Shown here: in pieces, positions 23,209 to 32,231 of the stretch
Layout: each line of letters begins with the position of its first letter
Position numbering within the stretch: position 1 is the stretch's first letter
DNA from: Peronospora farinosa
Taxonomy: Eukaryota; Oomycota; Peronosporomycetes; Peronosporales; Peronosporaceae
DNA: 64,000 bases
NCBI GenBank assembly: GCA_947646735.1
Contig: CANTFK010000661.1
Location: forward strand, 579,696 to 643,695
Direction of reading: 5' to 3'
Notes under the pieces: generated by a model
The model's input: only the letters and a program-made list of their open reading frames with translations
The model's database searches: none
Told to the model about the DNA's origin: nothing
Translations under genes and position numbers: made by a program

Positions 23209-24258
23209 ATGCCCGAGTTTGGGATGAGCGAATCGTCGTACTTTGACGCTCCAGATTTATTTCTGGAGCACGCGACCTTCCCCCATCTTACTGGTGTTGA
23301 GTGGGATGCCCTTAATCGCCTCGCGGCGATATCGGGAGAGGCATTCGTCGCGTCGTTGATGAGATCAGCGACCCCTGACGCGCAACGTCTCGCCATACAT
23401 GAGTTTATGGCACGCAAGCTCGCCGAATCCAACCGGCGAGGCTTAACTCCCTCGCGCCCTTCACGTAATGAGGCCGTGAAGATGGAAACCTCCTCCTACT
23501 CTGGAGAAGGTAAGGACCGGTTATCGCTGAACCGGTGGTTCCGAGAAGTTGATATCGCCATCGCCTCGAGACTTCTTGAGGCTCCACAGGCGAAGGTCAA
23601 CTTTCTTCTTTCCCGCCTCACCGGGAAGGCCAAGGAGTGGGCCCTTGGTAAACTCGTTGTGGACGAGCACGCATTTCCCACCTTGGATACCATCCAGGAC
23701 GATCTCCGTCTTGCCTTCGAGCCACCACAAGAGGAGAAACTGGTGCGATCAAGATTCCTGTCGATGCGACAGGGTAAAATGGCGATGCGCGACTACGTAC
23801 AGATGGCTAGGCATCTGGCGTCGTGTATTATCACGCACCCCATGGACATGTACACACAGGTGAATGTCTTTGTGGATGGTATGCGTGAGGGGCAGACCCG
23901 CTTATCGCTGGAGCGCGCCGAGCCTGCCACATTGGAGGAGGCATTCGCCATCGCACTCCGTGAAGACTTTAGGGTCACAAAGGCATATGCCAAACCCTCG
24001 GTCGTCAGCGTTCCCCGGCCTTCTGGCCCAGAACCTATGGAGATCGACGTTATTGAGTCGTCGGGTGACCGGCGACGTGTCTTTAATCATAAAGGTGACG
24101 CTCGCACCGGGCGTCCAATGGTTTGCTTTCGTTGTCGCAAGCCAGGACATCGCGCGGCAGAGTGCCGTGCGCCAGCCCCATTATCGGTGCAAGTAGTGGA
24201 CGCCCATCATGAGGGTGCTGTACCGACCGCACGTCCAAAAAACGGTCGGGACAAGTAG
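23209..24258 (+). CDS. gag: Gag of A2, 349 codons
   Basis: This intact gag is nearly identical to the A1 gag, with substitutions such as a Lys for Glu in the ARKLAES segment and a Lys for Gln at the last codon. It has the capsid domain and the CCHC knuckle [14 protein letters not shown]. The in-phase A AAA AAC heptamer lies five codons before the stop. Confidence 0.93.
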   Translation: MPEFGMSESSYFDAPDLFLEHATFPHLTGVEWDALNRLAAISGEAFVASLMRSATPDAQRLAIHEFMARKLAESNRRGLTPSRPSRNEAVKMETSSYSGEGKDRLSLNRWFREVDIAIASRLLEAPQAKVNFLLSRLTGKAKEWALGKLVVDEHAFPTLDTIQDDLRLAFEPPQEEKLVRSRFLSMRQGKMAMRDYVQMARHLASCIITHPMDMYTQVNVFVDGMREGQTRLSLERAEPATLEEAFAIALREDFRVTKAYAKPSVVSVPRPSGPEPMEIDVIESSGDRRRVFNHKGDARTGRPMVCFRCRKPGHRAAECRAPAPLSVQVVDAHHEGAVPTARPKNGRDK

Positions 24259-24279
24259 GTGCAGGGCGCCCTACGGGTT
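24237..24279 (+). promoter_or_regulatory. -1 frameshift signal of A2
   Basis: The heptamer AAAAAAC is at 24237-24243, in phase with gag. The downstream stem matches that of A1 except for one substitution (GACAAG for GACCAG) that weakens the outer stem. Confidence 0.8.
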
Positions 24280-25108
24280 GGAACGGAGGTCCGGGTCCCC
24301 CGGTGGCAGCCCAACCTTCCAGTCCTCCTGCGCTACGCGCACGGTTAAATGCCACCACTACGAGTGGTGATTCACGTCTGATTATTGTCAGCTTACATGT
24401 CGCTGGCGTCCGGTGACCTCTACAAGCACTCCTGGACTCAGGAGCAACAAACAATTTCTTTCGTGAATCTTGTTTGTCGATGCTGCCTCCCAGCATTCAG
24501 GTCCGTGAGGGACCTGGCCAAGTCGTCGTCAAGTTGGCTGACGGGAAACCACACCGCGTATCGCGGCGCGAAGTGTCGTTGCCGTATACGTTTGATGGCT
24601 TTAGCAGTAATGATGATTTCTTGGTGATCGCGATGAATTATGCATTCGATTGCATACTGGGCATGCCATGGTTGGCACGTTATAAGCCCCAGATCGACTG
24701 GTTAGCCAGATCAGTGAGACGTCGACGCAAGTTCGATGTCAGTGAAGTGTTTACCCATCTCTTGGTATCTCCAAGTGACTGGCCAAACGTCACAGTCGTG
24801 GATCGCGATTCCACGACGTTGGCGGTGCACAGAGCGAGCGATGGCCCTCTCTGCACTGCTTGTGCTGTTCTTCGGGACACAAGTGACAGTGACTCCTCGC
24901 TACAGAGCGAAGAGGACAACGAGGACGAACAGGGGTTCCCGCGCGTCATTAATGCGGTTGAACAGGGGTTCCCGCACGTGAATGCAGTGGTTGAACCGGG
25001 GTTCCCATCTGCACCTATTGTGGTCGAGCAGGGGCTCCCACAAGGGCATTGTGGCGACGAGCAAGAGATCGCCAGCGAGTGTGACGTGGACGGACAGGAG
25101 TCCTCACG

Positions 25109-25602
25109 CGAGAGCATGATGGTCGAACCGGGGTTCCCATCATTACCCACTGTGGTCGAACCGAGGTTCCCACATGGGCATATTGTGGTCGAGCAGGGGC
25201 TCCCACACGAATACAACGTGGACGGACAGGAGTCCCCACGCGAGAGCATGATGGTCGAACCGGGGTTCCCATCATTACCCACTGTGGTCGAACCGAGGTT
25301 CCCACATGGGCATATTGTGGTCGAGCAGGGGCTCCCACACGAGTACAACGTGGACGGACAGGAGTCCCCACGCGAGAGCATGATGGTCGAACCGGGGTTC
25401 CCATCATTACCCACTGTGGTCGAACCGAGGTTCCCACATGGGCATATTGTGGTCGAGCAGGGGCTCCCACACGAGTACAACGTGGACGGACAGGAGTCCC
25501 CACGCGAGAGCATGATGGTCGAACCGGGGTTCCCATCATCACCCACTGTGGTCGAACCGAGGTTCCCACATGGGCATACTGTGGTTGAGCAGGGGCTCCC
25601 AC
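25109..25602 (+). repeat. 132-bp tandem array inside A2 pol, about 3.7 units
   Basis: Unit starts (CGAGAGCATG) fall at 25109, 25241, 25373 and 25505, exactly 132 bp (44 codons) apart. Each unit encodes three VE(P/Q)xxxP sub-repeats and a DGQES segment. A1 has only one unit (from about 8574). The array keeps frame in the linker between protease and RT. Confidence 0.95.
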
Positions 25603-28600
25603 GCGGGTTTATGGCGGCCGAGCAGGAGCTCCCGCATCAAGTGTCGACGGTCGAGTTTGGGGTACTCCCGTCCAGTGTTTCCGGCATCTTGGATAACGAC
25701 ATCCAGTGCCTAGAGGGGGGTGATGGTTTATCACCTGACTGCGGTTTGCCAGCTTCGAGTAGTGACCCGAAGCACGATGGGGACAACAGCACCGAGAATT
25801 TAGCGTTGGAATGTGTCCACGCTATCGTGTACGTGGAAGGGAGTCCACAAAGGCGCCAATATATCGAGGTCGAGAGTCCTCCTCGTAATGCGTCTTCCAT
25901 TACAAGTCTTCCAGGGCTTTCCTGGAAGCATTTCCTACGTGACCTTAAGGGAGGCACTGTGGAACAAGTGTGTCTAATCACCAACGAGGTGGTTACCGTG
26001 GCAAACGAGGAGCATATGACGCGTCCTCAAAGCGCTGAGCCGAAGTCTGCGCGTGAAGAAAGGTTTGCATCACAGTCATGGGAGGCCCTGCAAGAGTCTG
26101 GTAACCCCGTCTACGACATTGCTCGTGAGTATGCAGACGTGTTCCCGGACAAGATCCCGGCTGAACTTCCTGCGGACCGCGGTGTTCGGCACGAGATTGA
26201 TCTCGTGCCAGGGTCGAAGTATTGTGTGACATGGCAGTGGCCGTTGCCTCGAGATCAAGTCGAAGCTATTGACGCATTCTTTGAAGGCCGCCGCAAAGCG
26301 GGTCATGTGCGGGAGAGTATCTCACCACATTCGAGTCCAACCTTCTGCGTGAAGAAGGCTACGGGAGGCTGGCGGATAGTGCATGCGTTCAATAAGTTGA
26401 ATGATGCCACTATTCCTGCGCAAACGCCAATTCCCAGGAAGGACATGGTGCTGAATTCCATGTCAGGTAGTGTCATCTTCAGTGCCATCGACTTGACCGA
26501 TGGCTTTTACCAGATTTTGATGCGCCCGAGCGATATCCCACTCACCGCGGTGAGCACCCCGAGTGGCATGTTATGGGAGTGGCTGGTAATGCCACAAGGG
26601 TTGAAGAACGCTCCGGCCACTTTCAATCGCATGGTGTCTCAAGTGTTGAGACCTCTTCGGAACTTTGCCCCAAGTTATTTTGACGATATCTTCGTCCATA
26701 GTCGCGCCGAGGGCAACCTCAACGATGTCCAAGTTCACCTTCAACACCTGAAGCAAGTGTTTCAAGTTATGCGGGACAACAAGTTGTACGCGAATCTCAA
26801 GAAGTGTGTCTTTTGTGCACCGGAGATTCCGGTGTTAGGTTGCTATGTAAGTAAATCGGAGTTCGAGCTGATCCAGAGAAGGTGTCGTCCATCTGTTCTT
26901 GGCCCACGCCCAAGAACCCTACGGAGTTGCGCCAGTGGCTCGGCTTGGCTAATTATTTGCACAAGTATACAAAGGATTATGCTGGTTCTATCCAGCCTTT
27001 GTCGTCACTCTTGAAGAAAGACGCCACGTGGTTGTGGCGTCCCGAGCACCAAGCAGCCTTCGAAGCAGTAAAGAAGAGCCTAGCGTCAGCGCCAGTCCTG
27101 GTCCTACCAGACGATTCCAAGCCGTTCCACGTGGTTTGCGACGCCAGTGATTTTGCAATCGGTTGTGCCCTCATGCAATTTAATGATGAGGGCCGTGAAC
27201 GAGTCGTGAGTTATCAGTCGCGACAGATGAAGCCAGCTGAGAAGAACTATCCGGTTCACGACAAGGAGTTATTAGCGATGCGCTATGCACTCATCAAGTT
27301 TCGCGTGCATCTCCTTGGTGAAAGTACGTTTGCTTTGTACACCGATCATGCATCGCTGCGCACAGCGATGAAGAGCCCACACCTGTCCCAACGGATGGCA
27401 CGATGGCTCTCATTCTTCTCTGAGTACAACTTCGTCGTGCATTACAAGCCAGGCAAGACCAATATTCTCGCTGACGCCTTGTCACGACGTCCCGACTACG
27501 ATCCTCGGACTGCTCTGAGTCGCCAGGCTACTGAGGACGAGGACGATGATGACCGATGTGCAATGTGTGTATCGCTGAACTTAACTCGGGTTACACCCGA
27601 GCCGTGTTTATTTGATGAGATCGTCGCAGCGTACAAGGGTGACTCAGATTATGCAGACATTATCGAGTATCTGCGTGCTCCCAGCGATGCTGCACTGGGA
27701 GCATTATCCCGTACCAAGCGCGACCATATTCATCGATACAGTTTAGATGGCGATTTGCTTCTATATAGCATCGACCAATTCGATTCTCCTCGCACGGTGA
27801 TTGCCAATGACATGGATTTGCGTGCAAGAATCATTCACGAGTATCACGATTCTCCTGCTGGCGGCCATTTAGGCCGCGAAAAGACTTTCGCGGCTGTGTC
27901 TCGAGACTTCTTCTGGCCCCACATGTATAAGTGGGTACGCAACTGGATCCGAACGTGCGAAATATGCCAGCGTGTGAAGCCATCTCCATCGTCACAGGCT
28001 CACTTGCGATCGTTGCCAATTGCAGCAGAGGCCTGGAGATCAGTTTCGATGGCCTTTATCTTCGGACTTGCGCCCGATAGCCAAGCTCGAACGGGCATCT
28101 TGTCTTTGTTGACAGATTCAGCAAGATGACACATCTCGTGCCTGTTCACGCTAAGGTCACCGCGGCAGAGACCGCGGCGCACTTCATCGACGCGGTGTTC
28201 CGTCATCATGGCCTTCCAGAAAACATTGTTTCGGACCGTGATCCGCGATTTACGTCCGCATTTTGGACATCACTTTTCGAGCTCCTCGGGACAAAACTGC
28301 TGATGTCGACGGCAGCCCATCCGGAAACGGATGGGCAGACCGAGCGTGTGAAACGAGTCTTTGAAGATGTTCTTCGGAGTTATGCTACGTCATTTACAAG
28401 TTGGAGTGCATTTTTACCACTCGCTGAGTTCGCACTCAACAACGCCGTACACGCGTCAACAGGGTTGACACCATTTTTTGTGAATTCGGCTCGTCACCCT
28501 CGTGTTCCTACTGTCTTGGCCGTGGGGCGACCCACAACACCTAGTGGCTCCACTCTGGGGGGGGATAAAGGTGATAAACAAGGATCGAGTGCAGCTCACG

Positions 28601-29113
28601 GTATTTTGAGCGCGAATGCAGTAACACGATCCAAGGCAAAGACGGCCATTTTGACGCCATCAGACGTGGCGTCTCCATTAGCTCGATGGACTGCGCAGAC
28701 ATTGATTGACCCGTCTTCGGGTAAGCGTTCCCCTACTGCCAACTACGCGCCGATTGAGTCGGCGCGACCAATTGATGACATGGCCGTGTCGGAATTTATA
28801 CTCCAACGTCAAGCCATCACCCGGTTTGTACGCGACGCACTACAAACTGCTGTAGACCAACAGAAGGAGAACGCTGACAAACATGGAAGAAGGAACATGA
28901 GCAATTTTGAGAAAGGTGACCGTGTATTATTATCTACGGAAGGTTTAAGGGATTCTGCGGTCACTAATCTGGGCGCGAGTAAACTCGCGCCACGCTTCAC
29001 CGGTCCATTCAAGGTTCTGAAGGCAATTGGCGACGCTTATACACTCGACGTCCCCTCTTCACTGCGACTCCACCCGACATTCTATGTCGGGCGGCTGAAG
29101 GAATATCGACCGG

Positions 29114-30595
29114 CTACGCTTCACGGTTTGGCTCCGATGCCGGCTTCAGGGGTTCGTAAGTCGAACGGCCTTCCCGTCGTGCTCGACGCGCCGATGACAT
29201 GGGGCGGGGTCTCGATCCCGTTTGAACCTGACCAAGCATCTGGCGCTCCAGAATCCTTATCCGCTCGAGCAGTTCACGGTTCGACTGCCGGGTCTCACTC
29301 GAAGTCTTCTCCGCCTGGGCAGCACGTTCACTGGCAGCCTCAGCCTCCAGCCGAGCATCGGCAGCTATATTCACGGCCTGATCAACATCGTCCTGAGCAA
29401 CCAGGACGCCAGCTCTACCACCGCGAGGGCCCTCCTCCGCTTGTTGATGCGGAGGGACAGGTGCGCTGGATTGTAGACCGCATTGTGGGTCACGAGGACC
29501 CTCCACAACCATTACTGCAGTCGGCTCATGAGAAGCGTGCGGTTCCATCCGTGCGTAGGTACCGAGTACGTTGGCTTGGATTCCCTCCCGAGCAGGATAC
29601 ATGGGAACCACGTTCCTCGCTCCTTCGTGACGTTCCAGATGTGGTTCTGTCGTATGAAGCCACGAAGTCGGACTATTCCAAGGCGGGCGAGCACGCGAAC
29701 GCTCTCGTGACAAACGAGAGCGGTAAGGAGATCCACGTCGTCGGGAACGAGAACGATGACGCGAACGAGAACGATGTCGCGAACGAGAACGATTACGCGA
29801 ACGAGAACGATGTCGCGAATGAGAACGACGCCGTGAACAAGAACGTCGCGGTGAATACATATCACGATTGCGAGGCGAGAATCGCGAAGCAGGACGGACA
29901 AGCGAACGTGTCGCTGCCCTGCGCTGATGATCCCGCGGAGATTGACTCCGCTGTCGCGAGTGGTGCTGCCAGCGAGGCGCACCACGAATAACTGCGCTTC
30001 TCCGTTCGCTCAGACTTCGCTCATACTTTGCAATCCAACTTCGTTCGCGATCGCTGAGTGGACACTCAGCGATGTGTCGTCGCCATTCGTCATGGGTTGG
30101 GCGTGGAGTCGAGTCACAAGATTGGCATCCTTCATTGACATGGACGAAGCAGAGACGGTCCTCATTCCAAGCTTCCTCACACACTCTTTCGCGTAGCGCG
30201 CCGATGGAGTGATCGGCGCGAAGTTCCTCTCGATTGGCGAGCCATAACTGGAAGCTGCTACCATCCTCGAGCATCCGATTCCAACGTTGGATGAAGGCGC
30301 ACCAAGAACGTTGTAGAGCTTCATGCTCGATTCCATCAAGACCTTTCCCGCGCAGTTTTCGAAATCGGCGGAAGTATTCCCGCATCATGTCCAGTGAGTC
30401 CGGAGCGTGAGCTCCGGACAAGTCGTACAGCGACCAAGGTATGAGCTGCCGCGCCATGATGCTGGTTGATGCATTCCCGCTGATGTATCTTGGGCGTCCT
30501 GCTGGATTGGGTTCTGGGTCTCCGGACATTGCTTGTTCGTTTGTGGGCGAAGGGTTTTCGACAGTTGAGCACTCACGGTTGGTGAGTGCTGTCAT
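29114..30595 (-). CDS. Intact antisense ORF of family A: RS-domain coiled-coil protein, 493 codons
   Basis: This uninterrupted frame on the strand opposite the element starts at ATG 30595, next to the polypurine tract and 14 bp inside the 3' LTR, and ends within pol. It overlaps pol tail to tail by 878 bp. The predicted protein has a 150-residue N-terminal region rich in Arg, Trp and Leu, a Cys/His cluster C157-C160-H174-C178 that could bind zinc, an RS domain (about 218-302, SRSRHRSRSRHRS) as in splicing-related nuclear proteins, and a C-terminal coiled coil (about 400-458). It would most simply be transcribed from the 3' LTR in antisense. Function is unknown. Antisense ORFs at this place are known in plant Tat-lineage elements and, as HBZ, in a deltaretrovirus, but I see no sequence link to those. 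Confidence 0.7.
   Translation of the reverse strand: MTALTNRECSTVENPSPTNEQAMSGDPEPNPAGRPRYISGNASTSIMARQLIPWSLYDLSGAHAPDSLDMMREYFRRFRKLRGKGLDGIEHEALQRSWCAFIQRWNRMLEDGSSFQLWLANREELRADHSIGALRERVCEEAWNEDRLCFVHVNEGCQSCDSTPRPTHDEWRRHIAECPLSDRERSWIAKYERSLSERRSAVIRGAPRWQHHSRQRSQSPRDHQRRAATRSLVRPASRFSPRNRDMYSPRRSCSRRRSHSRHRSRSRNRSRSRHRSRSRHRSRSRRRGSPYRSRLSRERSRARPPWNSPTSWLHTTEPHLERHEGARNVVPMYPAREGIQANVLGTYARMEPHASHEPTAVMVVEGPRDPQCGLQSSAPVPPHQQAEEGPRGGRAGVLVAQDDVDQAVNIAADARLEAEAASERAAQAEKTSSETRQSNRELLERIRILERQMLGQVQTGSRPRPMSSARRARREGRSTYEPLKPASEPNREA
29740..29862. repeat. 18-bp minisatellite read in both directions
   Basis: Units of GCGAACGAGAACGATGTC type encode ANENDV repeats at the end of pol and, on the other strand, the Arg-Ser core of the antisense protein. 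A2 has two more units than A1 (36 bp), so both frames stay open. Confidence 0.85.
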
Positions 30596-30950
30596 GAGAA
30601 GGGGGTGATGTAATGGGCTACATTACACATATAGCATTAACACAAATAAACAATTACATGTGTAGGCAGGTGCTGGGCCCGAATAGCGGGCACAGCGTGG
30701 TAATTTATTATTGGTTTATTATTGGGCCTAAAGTCCCCAATATGGACCAATGATAAATCAACCTGAAATTGTGTGGTTCCCGAAAGTCGGGAACACTGTC
30801 GTATTTATTACGACTAAAATCTTCGTAATTAGTACGAATTAAAACCAAAATAAAAATCAGAGTTAAATTTACTTAATACCTAATACTTGGGCTTGAGTCT
30901 TCCTCAAGCGCACGTGTAAGCTAGTGACGGTACGTTCTAGCCCCGTTACA
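30596..30950 (+). repeat. A2 polypurine tract and 3' LTR
   Basis: The polypurine tract (GAGAAGGGGGTGA, 30596-30608) is followed by the 342-bp LTR 30609-30950. The antisense start codon abuts the tract, so an antisense promoter would have to lie in this LTR. Confidence 0.93.
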
Positions 30951-31528
30951 GTTCTCAACTCTTGGACATAGTCCGACAATTCTTTCTTACCCTGTCGGGT
31001 AGCTAGGAAGCGTGAGCGCACACGATAAGCCTGTTTAGGCGGTGCAAACACACAAGTTAATTGCTTTTTAAGCATTTCCCATGTGGGAAATGCAGCATTT
31101 ACAGAGACATCGCTCGTTAGAGTTCACTCTCTAGCTCTTCCACCGAGCTTAGAAATGGCCAAGCCAACTCGTTGCTTATCGGATACAAGCATGGCGGCAT
31201 CCATTGCCATTTCAACTTCTCGGATACAGAGGAGAAGGTTCTCTCCTTCCTTACCCTCGAAGGTCTTTACATTTAAAACAAGTGGACGAGCCTTTGGCTC
31301 TGCATCGGGCACAGGTACCGGAATGTACTGTGTAGGCGCAGCTGACGCTGCCTGGTCATGGACCTGCCCGAGGAGCGTTGCCTCATAACGCATAAAGGCC
31401 TCAAGGCGAGCATTTAGAACCTCGGGGCCTTGGGCCAAATAGGCCTCTATTTGATCGGGCCCGATGAACGCAGATAGTTTATCTAAGGCGAGTCGTTGTG
31501 CCTCAGAAAGGTAATTTTGATTCTCCAT
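30951..31528 (-). pseudogene. gag: Gag N-terminal part of B2
   Basis: It starts at ATG 31528 ([15 protein letters not shown]) and carries the first part of a retrotransposon gag domain ([20 protein letters not shown]). A frameshift lies near 31124, and the frame then runs (FLATRQGKKELSDYVQELRT) to the A2 insertion at 30950. Confidence 0.85.
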
Positions 31529-31588
31529 TCTCACAGAGGGTCAGTCTTTAAGGAATTAGGTGTAGGATTGACTACTAGTGCTACCAAG

Positions 31589-32231
31589 TGTAGCGGAGCT
31601 GCACAGCTCTTTAGCCAGAGGAAGACTTTAGGCTGGAAGCCTCTTAGTTCTAGAGAACTAAATAGAGTGAAGGCTAAAAGCCTCTTAGTTCTAAGGAACT
31701 AATTAAACGACGTTAAAGTCACCCTGTTCTAAGGAACTAGGAAAGAGACTTTTAGTCAATCAAGCAATATGCTTAAGGTTCAGAGAACCAACGCACAGAG
31801 TGCAAGAACAAGCTAGAAGCTTAGGGGTTCAGAGAACCAACGCACGAAGTGCACAAGAGAGCAAGTCAGAACGACTTGCGATCTTAAACTCAAAAGGAGA
31901 ACTGATTATATTTATGCTTTAAGATTTTATGAATAGTCCTACTCTAAGTACACTACACTAGATTAATTACTATAATAGTAATTATTATATGCAGACTTTG
32001 CTATTGGACGACGTATCGTCTTAACATCTGTGTATGATGTACTTAATACAGCGTTAGTGATTTATCGAATCCCAATCGATAAGATACGGTATTACCGAAT
32101 ACCGTATCTTTAACGCTCATACTTAATACCTCTCTAAAGAGAAGAATAATAATGCATTATATGCAATAGAAAGGAGAGTTTAAGCGTAAACTCTCGGAAA
32201 GACGCTACAACAGTCGTGTAACCCCGTTACA
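31589..32231 (-). repeat. B2 5' LTR, 643 bp
   Basis: This matches 16258-16897 with a few indels. It is followed by the AAAAGG target duplicate and the resumed repeat module GTGTATTAAAAATTGATTGA. Confidence 0.93.

Larger units (their letters stand above)
24237..29991 (+). pseudogene. pol: Ty3/gypsy pol of A2, with stop, two frameshifts and integrase Asp lost
   Basis: This aligns with A1 pol along its length. Lesions are a TGA at 24414-24416 (CGA in A1) just before the protease DSGA, a one-base deletion near 26860 after the RT and another near 28101 in integrase. The first integrase Asp is changed to Ala (SMAFIFG against SMDFIFG). The chromodomain end is intact and reads to 29991, showing the original C-terminus lost in A1: a chromodomain followed by Asn/Glu/Asp repeats. 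The zinc HHCC motif, the second Asp and the Glu remain. Confidence 0.92.
22841..30950 (+). mobile_element. Family A Ty3/gypsy element, copy A2, 8110 bp
   Basis: The 342-bp LTRs are at 22841-23182 and 30609-30950 and differ at about four positions. GTTCT is duplicated at 22836-22840 and 30951-30955. Of the 423-bp excess over A1, 396 bp is three extra 132-bp units in pol and 36 bp is two extra 18-bp units near the pol end; small indels make up the rest. Confidence 0.95.
16258..32231 (-). mobile_element. Family B Ty3/gypsy element B2 with nested A2
   Basis: This minus-strand element is bounded by LTRs 16258-16897 and 31589-32231. AAAAGG is duplicated at 16252-16257 and 32232-32237. The uninterrupted target (GGCAAAAAGGTGTATT) occurs in related modules near 43433 and 48370, which confirms the insertion site. 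A2 (22841-30950) splits its gag. Without A2 the element is about 7.9 kb. Confidence 0.93.

Noticed and set aside
24680..25602. Long frames opposite A2 pol (288 and 195 codons)
   Set aside because: They are shadows of the 132-bp repeat in pol, repeat with the same period, and start and stop with it. Unlike the 3' antisense ORF they show no domain and lie wholly within pol.
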